Part shown: piece by piece, positions 1 through 10,790 of the stretch
Numbering within the stretch: position 1 is the stretch's first letter
Layout of the letters: each line of letters opens with the position of its first letter
Assembly: GCF_001420595.1 (NCBI RefSeq)
Contig: NZ_LJIX01000006.1
Coordinates: 1,119,361-1,183,360, forward strand
DNA length: 64,000 bases
Direction: 5' to 3'
From: Cytobacillus solani
GTDB lineage: Bacteria > Bacillota > Bacilli > Bacillales > Cytobacillaceae
Translations under genes and position numbers: made by a program
The notes under the pieces: generated by a model
What the model was told of the DNA's origin: nothing
What the model saw: the letters and a program-made list of their open reading frames with translations, nothing else
Database searches by the model: none

Positions 1-479
1 TACGATTTTATCAACGTCAAAATCCTTTATACAAGGGTTTTGGCGTTTTCTTTATCATAAGGTTTCGAATAATTTTAAAATAGTTAAAACTTCGGCACCA
101 AATAATCATTAGTACTTTCAAATCTTTCAATTGTTTCTATCTTTACATGTACGTATGTTAGCTCGCCAAATAAATCCGTCTGACTGAAAACATCAATAAA
201 GTATGCTCACCGAATTTCTTAATCCAATATTCCGGATTATGAAGGGGGAGGAAATATAGTTGAAGTAGGTTCTTAAGTTTCTGAAAATCTTATGGTAAAC
301 GTGAATTACATTTGCGTGAGAAAGGTACTTTGCAAGAAATTGTAAAAATATCCTCAGAATATGTAGTTTGCATAACTGAAATTATAGATTACTATACTGC
401 AATACTATTTTATATAAATCCAATCATAGTTGTATGAGTGGTTTGTATATAAGTATTAAAATTAAGACCAAATGATGTT
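1..479. other. Intergenic, no gene recognised
   Basis: No protein with recognisable family signal and no convincing RBS-start pair was found here. Short open stretches lack codon character. The right part runs into the transposase remnant that begins near 480, so some of this may be older IS sequence too decayed to recognise. Confidence 0.4.
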
Positions 480-1270
480 TTATTAGCTTATGTGTTCGGT
501 ATGCGAATGAAAGATGATTATATGCAAAACGGCCAATTGAAAGCTGGTTGCAATGCAAATAGCAACGGAAGGTCGATATTCGCTTGCTTATAGTATACTT
601 TAAACCCAACATATACACGTACGTTAATTCCGTTTCTAGATGAAATCGAGCAGCATTATTTCGAGATACCGAAACATTTTTGTCGCAGATGCAGGTGATG
701 GGAGTGAACAAAACTATAATGATGTCGTTTCGAACAGAAAACGAGAAGGACTTATTACGTATAACCTGTATTTAAAGGAACAAAAGAAAAAGTATAACCA
801 ACACACATTTAGTTCAGATAACTAACAGTATGATTGAATAAACAGATACATACACATGTCCTAATCAGAAACATCTTAAATTTCAATATCATTCTATCCG
901 TAATGACCGGACAGGCTGCCAACGGAAGTTCAAAATCTACAAGTGCGAAGACTGTTCGAGGTGTCCATTCCGTTCATCATGTACAATAGCAAAAGAAGGC
1001 AACAATCGAAAACTAATGGTCAATTAAAAATTCGAACAACAAATAGAATATGTAAAAGCGAAGCTTTCAGAAGAGAAAATGAGTGCCATCTTTCGAAAAC
1101 GCTAAATCGATGCGGAACCATTTTTGGGGGTTTTTGAAGGCTAATTTGCGTTTCACCCGATTTTCTGTACGAGGAAGATCGAATGTAGAAAACGAAATGG
1201 CATCGCATTAGTGGCAGAGAATTACGAAAATTCACTGCTAACAACTAAGGTAATAGAAGATTTATACACG
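480..1270 (+). pseudogene. Decayed IS1182-family transposase remnant
   Basis: Fragments in several + strand frames read like an IS1182-type DDE transposase in the right order. They are a GMRMKDDYMQNGQLKAG segment (about 500-550), a VADAGDGSEQNYNDVV segment (about 680-730) matching the family's ADAGYGSEENY motif, a CEDCSRCPFRSSC cysteine cluster (about 945-975), and a C-terminal KRKIDAEPFFGVFEG-like stretch (about 1095-1140). Stops and frameshifts separate them, so no functional protein is made. The N-terminal part is not recognisable. Family assignment is from motif memory. Confidence 0.75.
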
Positions 1271-1274
1271 AAAT

Positions 1275-1315
1275 AGAAAAAGGTGAATTTGAGTACGCTC
1301 AAGTTCACCTTTTTC
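1275..1315. terminator. Hairpin terminator (bidirectional)
   Basis: AAAAAGGTGAA and TTGAG pair with CTCAA and TTCACCTTTTT around a TACG tetraloop, with A/T tracts on both sides. It lies between the transposase remnant and the 3' end of the minus-strand chemoreceptor gene and could serve both, or be part of the old IS end. Confidence 0.75.
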
Positions 1316-1383
1316 CCTATTTGATGCTAGTTATTTCCCAGCCTCGTTTTTATTAATATGATAGTCATTTAATCCTGTTAGAT

Positions 1384-3351
1384 TTAAAGTTTAAACCTAG
1401 AAATCAGTGTATTTAATTCTTCTGCCATAGAAGCAAGAGATTTGGCTGATACGGTAATATCCTCCATTGTCGCTAACTGTTCCTCCGATGATGCGGCTAC
1501 TTCTTCTGACATCGCTGCATTTCCTTGTGCGATTGTAGACATCTCATTCGCTGTGGAAGTAATTTCTTGAAAAGCTGCTGACATTTGTTGGGCAGTTGCT
1601 GAGATATCCTCCATTTGTGGAGTAACTTCTTTTGTACTTTGAAGAATGAGATTAAATTTCTCAATCGCTTCATGGGATACTTCTACGCCTGTCTGGACAT
1701 CATTTGTCACACGAGCCATGATTTGAACAGAGCTTTCTGTATCGCTTTGAATTCCTTGGATAATCTCATGGATTTGTCCTGCAGAGCTTTGGGATTGTTC
1801 CGCAAGTTTTCGCACTTCATCCGCAACAACTGCAAATCCCTTTCCATGCTCCCCAGCCCTTGCTGCTTCTATTGCTGCGTTTAAAGCAAGAAGATTGGTT
1901 TGTTCCGAAATTCCTGTAATTACATCCAAAATGGACCTGACCTCTTTAGAACGTTCATGCAAAGATGTAATCATTTTATTTGATTCTTTTACCGAGTCAT
2001 GAATAGAATTCATTTGAGCTACCGTATTCGTGACTGCCTGTCCTCCCATTTCTGCTTGAACAGTTGTATGATTAGCAAGTTCGGAAACCTTCATCGAATG
2101 GGATGCAATAAGAACGGCATTTTCAGAGGCTTCGGCTAATACTTTTGCAATTTGTTCGACTCCATCTGTTTGTTTTTCCGCACTGCTCGCAACCTCTTGA
2201 ATCGAAGCAGCTACCTGTTCTGTAGCATTTGCTGTTTGTTCCGCACTTGCAGTCAGTTCTTCTGCAGAAGCTGAAACCTGTTCAGCATGCTGTTCAACTT
2301 CCTGAACTAAGATACTGAGACTTTCCTGCATATCATTAAACGCATTTCCTAATTGACCAATCTCATCATTGGATTGAACAACAACATTTTTTGTTAAATC
2401 ACCTTTACTAATGATGATTGCCGTTTCTTTTAACTCCTTGATCGGTTTAATGATGGATTTTATGATAAATAAAACAAGTAACGCACCGATTACCCAAGCA
2501 ATTGCGATGACTACTATTGTTTTTTGAAAAATGGGTGCAGCTGCAGCACTAATCTCTGAAGAATAAAAACTTCCACCAATTTTCCATCCTGTCATATCGT
2601 TGGTCACAAATTTCATTACTTGCTTTTTACCATCCAACTCATAGTCAAACTGATCTTCTTCTGACTCAAACATTTCATTGTAAAAGCTTTCTTTCGCTTC
2701 ATCTCCAGCGCTATTTGTCGGGTGAGCAATGAACTTTTTATTTTCATCTAGAATAAGCGCATATCCCTCTTCACCAACCTTAACTTGGTTTGCAAGCTCT
2801 TGTGGGTAACTTAAATGGATATCAACAGCCACAACACCTGATCCATCTTTTGTCGTTTTAGATATTGTTACAACCATATCCCCTGTACTTGCAGAAATGT
2901 AAGGAGCGGATAAAACTACCTCACCCTTTTTCTCAATCGCTTCTTTAAACCAATCTCTTTTTCTTGGATCATAGTCATCGGGCATATTTACTTTCGGTTC
3001 CCGTACAAACAATCCCTCATTCGTCCCAACGTAGATGCTTAGAGCTTCTGGGTGCAATTGTACATACTGATTTAATTTTTTGCATATTTCGGGACTGCTT
3101 TCCCCTTCAAACAATTGTGAGGTTACCGTTTCTGACATAAACTTAATATCATGAACCTTAGGCTGTATGGTGTTATCAATGGTAAGATTTAATATATCAA
3201 GATTCTCCCCAATTCCATCTAACACCTGATGTTCAACTGCATTTTTGGCAGTAATATAAGCGAATGAACCAATACTAATGGCAGGAACAATCAGTATGAG
3301 AGCAAAAGCTGCGATTAGTTTCGTTTTTATATTTCTAAAGATGTTTTTCAT
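1384..3351 (-). CDS. Methyl-accepting chemotaxis protein (dCache type)
   Basis: A 655-aa transmembrane chemoreceptor. An N-terminal membrane helix (about residues 12-35) is followed by an extracellular Cache-type sensor to about 280, with the Cache-like stretch [12 protein letters not shown] second helix (about 285-305) leads into HAMP and then a long cytoplasmic signalling domain. The hairpin tip is clear: [19 protein letters not shown] followed by [18 protein letters not shown]. It should bind an extracellular small molecule and control the CheA kinase through CheW. No CheR-tethering pentapeptide is visible at the C-terminus. It stands alone, with no other chemotaxis genes nearby. The ligand cannot be told from sequence. 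Confidence 0.95.
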   Translation of the reverse strand: MKNIFRNIKTKLIAAFALILIVPAISIGSFAYITAKNAVEHQVLDGIGENLDILNLTIDNTIQPKVHDIKFMSETVTSQLFEGESSPEICKKLNQYVQLHPEALSIYVGTNEGLFVREPKVNMPDDYDPRKRDWFKEAIEKKGEVVLSAPYISASTGDMVVTISKTTKDGSGVVAVDIHLSYPQELANQVKVGEEGYALILDENKKFIAHPTNSAGDEAKESFYNEMFESEEDQFDYELDGKKQVMKFVTNDMTGWKIGGSFYSSEISAAAAPIFQKTIVVIAIAWVIGALLVLFIIKSIIKPIKELKETAIIISKGDLTKNVVVQSNDEIGQLGNAFNDMQESLSILVQEVEQHAEQVSASAEELTASAEQTANATEQVAASIQEVASSAEKQTDGVEQIAKVLAEASENAVLIASHSMKVSELANHTTVQAEMGGQAVTNTVAQMNSIHDSVKESNKMITSLHERSKEVRSILDVITGISEQTNLLALNAAIEAARAGEHGKGFAVVADEVRKLAEQSQSSAGQIHEIIQGIQSDTESSVQIMARVTNDVQTGVEVSHEAIEKFNLILQSTKEVTPQMEDISATAQQMSAAFQEITSTANEMSTIAQGNAAMSEEVAASSEEQLATMEDITVSAKSLASMAEELNTLISRFKL

Positions 3352-4108
3352 TATAAGGCCTCTTTTCCATTTTTTATTCTTATCTCGAAAAAAGTATAAA
3401 ATACAATAAACCTATCAACGCTTTTGCATTGAAATAGTCACTATTGAAAGTGGCTATTTCATCTATTGTCACAAATGGTTTTGTTTTAGAATTCCTATGT
3501 ATTCTTTTAGATGATTGATTTCTTTGATACCTCACTTTATCAATTTCGTCCATGCACTTTCTTGCCTATTTTCAAAAACATTTATCGATTAAGCTGCCGA
3601 CCTATACGATAGTTTGGAAAATCTTGATGAAACAACTATCGCTGCCATTTCTGAATTCCATATACAATCTGGTGAAATAGCTCTCTTTTTTAAAAATAAA
3701 AAACTATTCTCGTATAGTGAATAGCCAATGGATTTTAATTTAATAATGATCAAAAATTTGGTGCCGAGCACTTGAGATATTTGCCTACAAGGCAGTTGCT
3801 TAACTCTAATGTTGTATAATAGAATTATTTATACAAAGTTCTTTTATCTTGTAATTATATAGGTATAATTAACCAACTGTAAAAGTATAAACCGGTTTTC
3901 CTGATTTATCAACAAGTTTCAACAAACTCCTCTAAATATATACTTATCTAGTTACTTATGTAGAGAGACATATTCAGTTAGTAAATTGTCATGTAGATTC
4001 TCCTCAAATGTGATCTGTAGTCAACTTGACCTTAAGAATTATGTCCAACTCAGTGAAGCATATCCAAGTTAACTAAACTTCATCTATAATAAAAATAAGC
4101 ACCTATTC
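3352..4108. other. Intergenic, possible gene debris
   Basis: A 757-base gap upstream of the chemoreceptor. On the + strand, 3593-3724 is open for 43 codons and reads in a protein-like way (AADLYDSLENLDETTIAAI...), but a TAA precedes it and no start or RBS is present, so it may be the tail of a deleted gene. I do not recognise the family. The rest shows nothing. Confidence 0.35.
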
Positions 4109-4109
4109 T

Positions 4110-4141
4110 TAGATGATGATTTCAGAGTCATCTTTTTTTAT
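4110..4141 (+). terminator. Hairpin terminator
   Basis: AGATGA and TCATCT pair around a short loop followed by TTTTTTT. It precedes the fragmentary reading frame at 4150-4340 and indicates that something transcribed on the + strand once ended here. Confidence 0.5.
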
Positions 4142-4149
4142 TTTAGCTT

Positions 4150-4340
4150 TCCTAAAAAAACAAAGTGTGTTTAGAATTAATATTAGAAAAGTAATTCAAA
4201 TAGGTATTATGCTGATTATCAATACAGCAAATGCTCATAAAGACGCTGGTATTGGAATGATTGGAGCGGGTATGACGAATCCTCCAGTAAAGGTATTTAA
4301 AAAAGCACTGCTTGCTTTAAATGAAAACATAAATGAATAA
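4150..4340 (+). pseudogene. Unrecognised gene fragment
   Basis: The open frame 4113-4340 begins inside a terminator hairpin and has no RBS, so its first codons are unlikely to be translated. The C-terminal half (NTANAHKDAGIGMIGAG, then NPPVKVFKKALLALNEN) looks like genuine protein sequence, suggesting the 3' end of a gene that lost its 5' part. I do not recognise the family. A short intact protein is the less likely alternative. Confidence 0.35.
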
Positions 4341-4428
4341 AAACAATTTGGGATGCACGTGTATCTTTCATTCTAGAAAGATTTACGAGCTTCCTGCATT
4401 TTGAAAAATAATAAGGGAGATAGAACAT

Positions 4429-5595
4429 ATGCATGATCAAACCTTACACGAGAATCTAATTATTGCTAGCAAAAGTGGAAATGCAGCAGAAGTAGAACGG
4501 CTTTTACAAGAAGGGGCACGTGTTGATTATAAAGATGTGAATGGAAGTACAGCATTAATGGCTGCCACACAAAAAAATCAAATTTCTGTAGTTAAGCTTT
4601 TATTAGAAGCTGGAAGTGATGTGAATACAAGAGATATTACCCAGTTAACTCCGTTTATTTGCTCTGGTGCAAACGGATTTCACGAAATCTTAAGCTTGAT
4701 GCTCGAGTATGGTGCTGATCTCAATAGTGTCAATCGATTTGGTGGCACTGCCTTGCTGCCCTCTAGTGAAAAAGGATATTTGAAAACCGTTCAAGTTTGC
4801 TTAGATGCTGGCGTCCCAGTTAATCATGTGAATGATTTGGGCTGGTCCGCTTTATTAGAGGCAGTTATCTTAGGGAATGGCGGACGATTATATTCTGATG
4901 TGATCCAGCTTCTAGTCGAAGCTGGTGCAGATATAAATCTTGAGGATAGAGATGGGAAGTCATCCCTTCAGCATGCAGAAGAGCTCAATCAGCAAAAGGT
5001 CGTAAAGATCCTTACTAAAGAGTATGTTGAAAAGAATGCGAGCATCCAGCAAGCGAAAACGCTTTATAAAGAAAATAAATATGTGGAAGCGATCACGATC
5101 CTTAGTGAAGCACTTGAAGCGGATCGTGAAAATCTAGATTTGTACTTTTATAAAGGATATGTATTACAAGAACTAAAGAGATATGAAGAAGCTCTTGAAC
5201 AATACAAATTCGCATTACAAATAGATTCCACTGATCTAGACTTTTATTTCTATACAGCGAATTGCTTACGGCTCATGAATCTGCAGAATGAAGCACTTGC
5301 TGAATACGATAAAGCTTGTACCCTTGATCCGAATCAGACTTTTTACCGTTATCATAAATCAAATTATTTAAGAGAACTGGGCAGACACGAGGAAGCTGTC
5401 ATGGAGATGGATAAGCTTTTGGCTCTCCAGCCGCATCGGTACGACTTTTCATTCCATAAAGCTAACAGTCTTAGATCTTTAGGGAGACATGAAGAGGCGA
5501 TTGAAGCAATTGAACATGCGATCAAACATGATCCGACTAATCCTTTATATCATTTACACAAAGAGCAGTCGGTCAAATTATTAGGAAGAAAGTAG
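4429..5595 (+). CDS. Ankyrin-repeat and TPR-repeat protein
   Basis: A 388-aa cytoplasmic repeat protein. Residues about 5-200 are five to six ankyrin repeats, with recurring GADVN/AGADIN-type turns such as LLLEAGSDVNTRD, MLEYGADLNSVN and LVEAGADINLEDRDGKS. Residues about 205-385 are tetratricopeptide repeats (KENKYVEAITILSEALEAD, ELKRYEEALEQYKFALQID, and so on). There is no signal peptide or membrane segment. Both repeat types bind proteins, so this is likely an adaptor or scaffold; no partner is evident. RBS AAGGGAG precedes ATG 4429. It is monocistronic, with a hairpin about 180 bases downstream. Confidence 0.9.
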   Translation: MHDQTLHENLIIASKSGNAAEVERLLQEGARVDYKDVNGSTALMAATQKNQISVVKLLLEAGSDVNTRDITQLTPFICSGANGFHEILSLMLEYGADLNSVNRFGGTALLPSSEKGYLKTVQVCLDAGVPVNHVNDLGWSALLEAVILGNGGRLYSDVIQLLVEAGADINLEDRDGKSSLQHAEELNQQKVVKILTKEYVEKNASIQQAKTLYKENKYVEAITILSEALEADRENLDLYFYKGYVLQELKRYEEALEQYKFALQIDSTDLDFYFYTANCLRLMNLQNEALAEYDKACTLDPNQTFYRYHKSNYLRELGRHEEAVMEMDKLLALQPHRYDFSFHKANSLRSLGRHEEAIEAIEHAIKHDPTNPLYHLHKEQSVKLLGRK

Positions 5596-5770
5596 ACGAT
5601 TAATTAGAAGGGATACCAGACAGCTCATTGCTTAAAGTAAAGAGAATGGTTTAGATTCAGTTTAAGACCCTTATGAGTCAGTGTATGAACCTACGGTAAA
5701 CATCGCAGATTGAAATTCAAGCCATCTTTGTTAAACGGAGAGAAGTAATTTCAGTTTTTATACATATTTG

Positions 5771-5812
5771 ATCCGGCCCTATGAATCTAGTGCCGGATTT
5801 TACTTTTTTATT
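5771..5812 (+). terminator. Rho-independent terminator after ankyrin/TPR gene
   Basis: ATCCGGC (5771-5777) pairs with GCCGGAT (5792-5798), followed by a T-rich run. It is the first hairpin downstream of the ankyrin/TPR gene; nothing else is seen in 5596-5979. Confidence 0.65.
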
Positions 5813-5979
5813 GCTGGTCTCAGTTCATTGATCGAAGCAGTATGTGGGATATCGATATCCGGTTTCATGCTTCACAATAAAACACACTTCCCATTGGAAT
5901 GATTATACGATAATAGTATGATGAAGCTTGTATAATATAAGAATTAGAATCTATTAACGATAAGATAGGAGATATCTGT

Positions 5980-7227
5980 ATGGATAGCAAGGAAAGATAT
6001 CAGATACTTTTTGATAAAATCAATCAATATAACGCAGGGGATAAGGGAATTACAAGAGTTGCGTATACAAATGAAGAACAGTCATGTACACACGCTTTTA
6101 TGCGTATGTGTAAAGCAGAGGGATTAGACATTCGGATGGATCCGTGTGGAAACGTGATTGCGAGAAGAGAAGGAAGAATAAAAGGTCTTCCGCCTGTGTT
6201 AATGGGATCCCATCTGGATACGGTTTATCAAGGGGGGAAGTACGATGGAGCAGTCGGTGTGACTGCTGCATTGGAAGTGGTTAAACGACTTAATGAAAAA
6301 GGCATTGAAACAGATCATCCCATTGAGGTTATTGCATTTGCTTGTGAGGAGTCTTCTAGATTTGGTGTATCAACCGTAGGAAGCAAAGCAATGGCTGGTC
6401 TATTTGATAAGGATAAAGTGAGAGATTTAAAAGATCGTGATGGAATCACATTGGAGGAGGCTCTATCCTTTTGCGCGCTTGATATTGATAGTATTGAATA
6501 TGCGAATAGGAAAGATGAAAAAATCAAGGCTTTTTTAGAATTGCATGTAGAACAAGGTCCGGTACTGGAGGGCAATCATAAAAAGATCGGGATTGTTACC
6601 GGAATAGCGGCCCCGGTTAGGTTTTCTATAAAAATAATTGGAACCCCTTCACATTCTGGGACAACGCCAATGAATATGAGAAAAGATGCTCTTCTTGGTG
6701 CCTCCGAAATCGCGCTGGAACTTGAGAAAATAGCGGTAAATGAACAAGATTATGGAACGGTTGCTACTGTTGGTGTGGTCGATATTCCTTCTGGTGCAAT
6801 GAACGTGGTACCAGGTGAAGTAGAAATCAAAGTGGACATTCGATCAACTTCAATAGATTCAAGACAGAGGGTGTTAGACCATCTATTCCAAACCATTCAA
6901 ACAGTGGAAAAGAAAAGAAAACTCGAGATTATTAGTAAGGAAATTATTTCTGAAGAACCAGTATTACTATCCAAAGAAATAACTGATATGACGCAAGCCA
7001 TTTGTGAGAGTAAAGGTCTTTCATACCAGGTAATGGCAAGTGGAGCTGGTCATGATGCGATGAACATGACAAAGCTATGCCCCACAGGTCTTATTTTTGT
7101 CCCATCAGTAAATGGTCTCAGCCATCATCCTGATGAATTCACCGAACTTGATGATATTCTATTGGGGATTGATGTATTGGAGGAGGCAGTGCTTCAACTT
7201 GCAGTGATAGATTCTGTCATTTCCTAG
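5980..7227 (+). CDS. M20 family amidohydrolase (hydantoinase/carbamoylase type)
   Basis: A 415-aa Zn-dependent amidase of the N-carbamoyl-L-amino-acid hydrolase/allantoate amidohydrolase group. Family motifs are in order: GSHLDTVYQGGKYDGAVGV (about residues 76-94, metal ligands H and D), ACEESSRFGVSTVGSKAM (about 122-140), HVEQGPVLEG (about 190-200), the dimerisation domain with SHSGTTPM, and ASGAGHDAMNM near the C-terminus. It cleaves an amide or carbamoyl group from an N-substituted amino acid or ureide. Substrate is not decidable from sequence, and no hydantoin or purine genes are adjacent. RBS TAGGAGAT precedes ATG 5980. Confidence 0.9.
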   Translation: MDSKERYQILFDKINQYNAGDKGITRVAYTNEEQSCTHAFMRMCKAEGLDIRMDPCGNVIARREGRIKGLPPVLMGSHLDTVYQGGKYDGAVGVTAALEVVKRLNEKGIETDHPIEVIAFACEESSRFGVSTVGSKAMAGLFDKDKVRDLKDRDGITLEEALSFCALDIDSIEYANRKDEKIKAFLELHVEQGPVLEGNHKKIGIVTGIAAPVRFSIKIIGTPSHSGTTPMNMRKDALLGASEIALELEKIAVNEQDYGTVATVGVVDIPSGAMNVVPGEVEIKVDIRSTSIDSRQRVLDHLFQTIQTVEKKRKLEIISKEIISEEPVLLSKEITDMTQAICESKGLSYQVMASGAGHDAMNMTKLCPTGLIFVPSVNGLSHHPDEFTELDDILLGIDVLEEAVLQLAVIDSVIS

Positions 7228-7375
7228 TGAATTTTGATCGAAGTAGGGTAAATGTCACAGAAGTGGGTAGCGGGAATAATTGAGATTGTCATCCTGCTAC
7301 TTGTACGATAACTAGTACTCTGTGATGTTTCTATTCCATAAAATGTTCAAAAAAATATGGTAAAATTATACTCTT

Positions 7376-7428
7376 TAGCTGTCATAATAAAAGTAATTAT
7401 TATTTTTTCTACTTTGATAGACAGCTAG
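7376..7428 (+). promoter_or_regulatory. Inverted repeat in leader of MerR gene
   Basis: TAGCTGTC (7376-7383) and GACAGCTA (7421-7428) face each other, with extra pairing inside (ATAAAAGTA with TACTTT), ending just before AGGAGG and ATG 7440. It could be a dyad operator for the downstream regulator or a leader hairpin; neither is proven. Confidence 0.4.
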
Positions 7429-7439
7429 GAGGTTTAAAA

Positions 7440-8288
7440 ATGCAAGAAAAGATTCCAATTGGGAAAATGGCGAAGCTAAACAATATTACGATTCAAACCT
7501 TACATCATTATGATAAAATCGGTCTACTGTCACCATGCTATATTGATCCAGAAACAAATTATCGTTTTTACAGTATTAAGCAATGCGCATGTCTTGATTT
7601 TATAAAGTATTTAAAGAATATGGGTTTTACACTGCAAGAAATGAAAGGAGTTTTTGCAGAAAAAGATGCAGATTCAATTCCAAAGCTTCTTGATGAACAA
7701 ATTCAATTGATTGATCAAAAAATGAATGAGCTTGCACAAGTGAAAAAAACGCTAAAGGTAGCAGCCGAAAACTATAGGACATATAGGCAAATCCCGAAAA
7801 TGGGTGTAGTTGAGAGGGGATATCTTCCAGAACGAATCATTTATTGCTATGACGGTAAAAGAGATATTTATGAAGATCAGTTAGAAACATATGAATATAT
7901 ATTGAGGGAGCTAAGGGATCTAGCCCTTATTCATCAGTTCCCAACCTCGTATTTTTGTAATGTAGGCTCGATTACTCGTATGGAAAGCATTAAACAACGG
8001 AAGCTAACGTCCACAGAGATTTTCATGTTTATTGATGCAACTTGTTCCGACGTAAAGGGAATAGAGCGTCTGCCTGCACATGAATATGTATCGATTTACT
8101 GTGATCACTTTTCGCAGGAGAAAGAGTATGCCTTTAAATTAATCGATTATATAGTGGAAAATCAGCTTGAAATTGCTGGAGATTATATTTGCGAAGTTAT
8201 TGTGGAATTGCCGTGCTGGACACAGTATGAACGCCAGATGATTATGAAACTGCAAATTCCTGTGAAAAAAAAATCAAATAGTGCTTGA
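7440..8288 (+). CDS. MerR-family regulator with effector-binding domain
   Basis: A 282-aa BmrR-like activator. The N-terminal MerR winged helix (IPIGKMAKLNNITIQTLHHYDKIGLLSP, then YRFYS) is followed by a dimerisation coiled coil (about 75-115) and a C-terminal GyrI/BmrR-type effector domain (about 125-275, with ERGYLPERIIYCYDG and LPAHEYVSIYCDHFSQEKEY). Such proteins sense bulky organic molecules and remodel promoters with long spacers. The dehydrogenase gene follows in the same direction about 95 bases later and is a plausible target. Start supported by AGGAGG seven bases before ATG. Confidence 0.88.
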   Translation: MQEKIPIGKMAKLNNITIQTLHHYDKIGLLSPCYIDPETNYRFYSIKQCACLDFIKYLKNMGFTLQEMKGVFAEKDADSIPKLLDEQIQLIDQKMNELAQVKKTLKVAAENYRTYRQIPKMGVVERGYLPERIIYCYDGKRDIYEDQLETYEYILRELRDLALIHQFPTSYFCNVGSITRMESIKQRKLTSTEIFMFIDATCSDVKGIERLPAHEYVSIYCDHFSQEKEYAFKLIDYIVENQLEIAGDYICEVIVELPCWTQYERQMIMKLQIPVKKKSNSA

Positions 8289-8385
8289 CCTTATTGTAAC
8301 AATAAGGTTTACGATAAAACTATAGAAATTCTCTTACATGTATAACAACATGTGAAATACTGAGCAAACCAAGGGGGAATAAGTG

Positions 8386-9408
8386 ATGTTAGAAAAAGTT
8401 CGCGTTATTCAATATGGTTGTGGAAAAATGGGTATGGTTAGCTTGCGTTATTTATATGAAAAAGGTGCAGAAATTGTTGGAGCAATTGATTCGAATCCAG
8501 CTATTATCGGTAAGGATGTGGGTGAAGTTGCTGGATTAGATGTTAAACTAAATATCCCTATTAGAAGTAATGCTGAGGAAGTATTTAAAGAAACGGATGC
8601 TGATGTTTGTATTATTATGACGAAGAGCTTAATGACAGACACAGTTGATGCATTTGAATTGGCTGCTCGTCACGGCGTAAATGCAATCACTACTTGTGAA
8701 GAAGCCTTTTATCCATGGACAACTTCACCCGAAATAACGAATCGTTTAGACCGCTTAGCAAAAGATCATCATTGTACATTAACAGGGTCTGGCTATCAGG
8801 ATGTATTCTGGGGGAACTTAATCACAACTGTAGCTGGTGCTACACATAATATTATTCGCATTGAAGGAAAATCCAGCTATAATGTTGAGCATTACGGAAT
8901 TGCTCTCGCCGAGGTGCATGGAGCAGGTTTATCATTAGAAGAATTTGAGGAAAAAATTGCTAGCAATAATGATCTTCCATCTTTTATGAGAAATTCAAAT
9001 GAATGGCTATGTTCCCAATTTGGCTGGACGATTAAATCTCAGAATCAGAAATTAGTGCCAATGACACATAACGAAGATTTATATTCAGAAACATTAGGAA
9101 AAACAATTCCTGCTGGACACGCAACAGGAATGTCAGCTGTTGTGACTACTGTAACCCATCAAGGACCGGTGATTGTAAGCGAATGTATCGGCAAAGTGTA
9201 TGCTGAAGGTGAAACGGATTGTAATGATTGGGTCATTCAAGGAGAGCCAGAAACAGTGGTGAAAATTTCAAATCCAGCAACAGTCGAATTAACCTGCGCA
9301 ACAGTTGTGAATCGAATCCCAGATTTATTAAAAGCTGCTCCGGGCTTCTATACAACTGAAAAAATGCCAGTGGCAAGCTATCGCACCTATCCACTTCATT
9401 TTTATTAA
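8386..9408 (+). CDS. NAD(P)-dependent dehydrogenase, diaminopentanoate dehydrogenase-like
   Basis: About 340 aa. The N-terminal Rossmann fold (VRVIQYGCGKMGMVSLRYL, then IVGAIDSNPAIIGKDVGEV) resembles dihydrodipicolinate reductase and 2,4-diaminopentanoate dehydrogenase, followed by an alpha/beta substrate domain. It should oxidise or aminate a small amino- or keto-acid with NAD(P). The ornithine-fermentation partners of true diaminopentanoate dehydrogenase are absent, so the substrate is uncertain. RBS AAGGGGG suits ATG 8386; GTG 8383 is the in-frame alternative. The upstream MerR gene may regulate it. Confidence 0.75.
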   Translation: MLEKVRVIQYGCGKMGMVSLRYLYEKGAEIVGAIDSNPAIIGKDVGEVAGLDVKLNIPIRSNAEEVFKETDADVCIIMTKSLMTDTVDAFELAARHGVNAITTCEEAFYPWTTSPEITNRLDRLAKDHHCTLTGSGYQDVFWGNLITTVAGATHNIIRIEGKSSYNVEHYGIALAEVHGAGLSLEEFEEKIASNNDLPSFMRNSNEWLCSQFGWTIKSQNQKLVPMTHNEDLYSETLGKTIPAGHATGMSAVVTTVTHQGPVIVSECIGKVYAEGETDCNDWVIQGEPETVVKISNPATVELTCATVVNRIPDLLKAAPGFYTTEKMPVASYRTYPLHFY

Positions 9409-9449
9409 GATTAGTTTTGCAGACACTAGATTAATAGATATGAAAAACT

Positions 9450-9490
9450 AAGGAGAGTTGTTCATTTATTGAATAGCACTCCTTTTTGTC
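9450..9490 (+). terminator. Rho-independent terminator
   Basis: AAGGAG and GAATAG-type arms flank a TTTAT loop: the stem from AAGGAGAGTTG pairs imperfectly with CACTCCTT, then TTTTT. It lies just downstream of the dehydrogenase. Nothing else is seen up to 9740. Confidence 0.6.
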
Positions 9491-9741
9491 ATCCATCATT
9501 TTATTCATAGATAACACCTACCATACTTTAAACCGGATAATAGCGTAGAAATCTTATGTGAAAGTCCCCTCAATTAAAACGCTTCTTTTAAAACCTGTCC
9601 CTATAGAAACTTAATATCCTCTAACTATTGACCTTTACGCTGCGTAATCCTTTATAGTGGCAATTGTATCGTCAAACTTTGACGAAATGCATGAGTGAGG
9701 CGATTAAGATTTTTACAGATTATCAAAAAAGGGTGGTAATT

Positions 9742-10638
9742 ATGAAAATAATAATAGAGGATACAATGGAACAGTATGAAAATTTGTTTTCAATAGAGGA
9801 AGATAGAGAACATTTTTACCGGTACTCAATGATGAAGCCTTTTGAAAAAATGTGGAATACGATTAATGTTCCATTAAAAGCAAAGCAACCGAATGGGTAT
9901 GATGTAATGATGGCTACAAATATGCTTGGGTATCTTAGCGTATCGGATACTGAAATGGGGAGAAGGGCACTAGAGAAATTAAAAGAAATTCAAGCTCTTC
10001 AAACTGCACAAAACACTTTGAAAGATTGCGTTGCCTTTATTGAGAAGAATCATTTAAAGGTAAATGCGGATGAATTGAGATTTGGTATGTACATAGCTGA
10101 TCCGAAAAAGCTCGAATTACAAAAAGGGTATTGTGGATTTGGAGGAATTCCAGGATTTATTCAAGTATCTATATATCCCAATTCCTATAATATTCCAAGA
10201 CTTCCTGCCGTCATTGCCCATGAATTTCATCATAACATTCGTTTTTCCTATTTTGATTGGGATCATGGGAATGTAACGGTAGGTGATTACTTAATTATAG
10301 AAGGCTTGGCGGAGTCCTTTGCAAAAGAACTTTATGGAGAAGCTCTTTTAGGGCCATGGGTAACGTCTCTTGATAAAGAGGACTTAGAATACTCAAAAGA
10401 AGTTATAAAAGATGTACTAGATGTTAAAGGTTTTGCTGAGGTCAGCAGTTATTTGTTTGGAGACACCATTGCAAAGGAACAAGGTTATCAACCTGTTGGC
10501 TTATCATCATTTGCAGGATATGCGGTAGGATACCAAGCAGTACAGTCTTTTATGAAAGAGAATAATGTAGGCATAAGAGAAGCATCTTTACTTAGTTCAA
10601 ATGAAATACTAAATAATTGTGGGCTGTTTTCTAAATAA
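9742..10638 (+). CDS. DUF2268 predicted Zn-protease (YjaZ-like)
   Basis: About 298 aa, predicted cytoplasmic. The signature is AHEFHHNIRF near residue 160, a HExxH zinc site, followed by GLAESFAKELYGE, where Glu may be the third ligand. This layout matches DUF2268 (B. subtilis YjaZ) proteins, predicted proteases of unknown substrate. The frame is open from 9664, but ATG 9742 has GGGTGG at a proper distance and begins a normal-looking N-terminus, so I take that start. It stands alone. Confidence 0.85.
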   Translation: MKIIIEDTMEQYENLFSIEEDREHFYRYSMMKPFEKMWNTINVPLKAKQPNGYDVMMATNMLGYLSVSDTEMGRRALEKLKEIQALQTAQNTLKDCVAFIEKNHLKVNADELRFGMYIADPKKLELQKGYCGFGGIPGFIQVSIYPNSYNIPRLPAVIAHEFHHNIRFSYFDWDHGNVTVGDYLIIEGLAESFAKELYGEALLGPWVTSLDKEDLEYSKEVIKDVLDVKGFAEVSSYLFGDTIAKEQGYQPVGLSSFAGYAVGYQAVQSFMKENNVGIREASLLSSNEILNNCGLFSK

Positions 10639-10790
10639 TCTGTTTGTATAGCTGACTCCGCATTTCACATACTTTTTGCAGTTTCACCAAATGAGCCATC
10701 TGTGGGTTAAAAAAAGATTGATTATTTTGAAACTACGTTTGATAGTACTCTGTTAATATAGAATTGTACGGAAAATGAGGAGGAATATAA

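Noticed and set aside
424-711. 95-aa minus-strand frame
   Set aside because: Overlaps the recognisable transposase remnant on the other strand, lacks an RBS and has no protein-like character.
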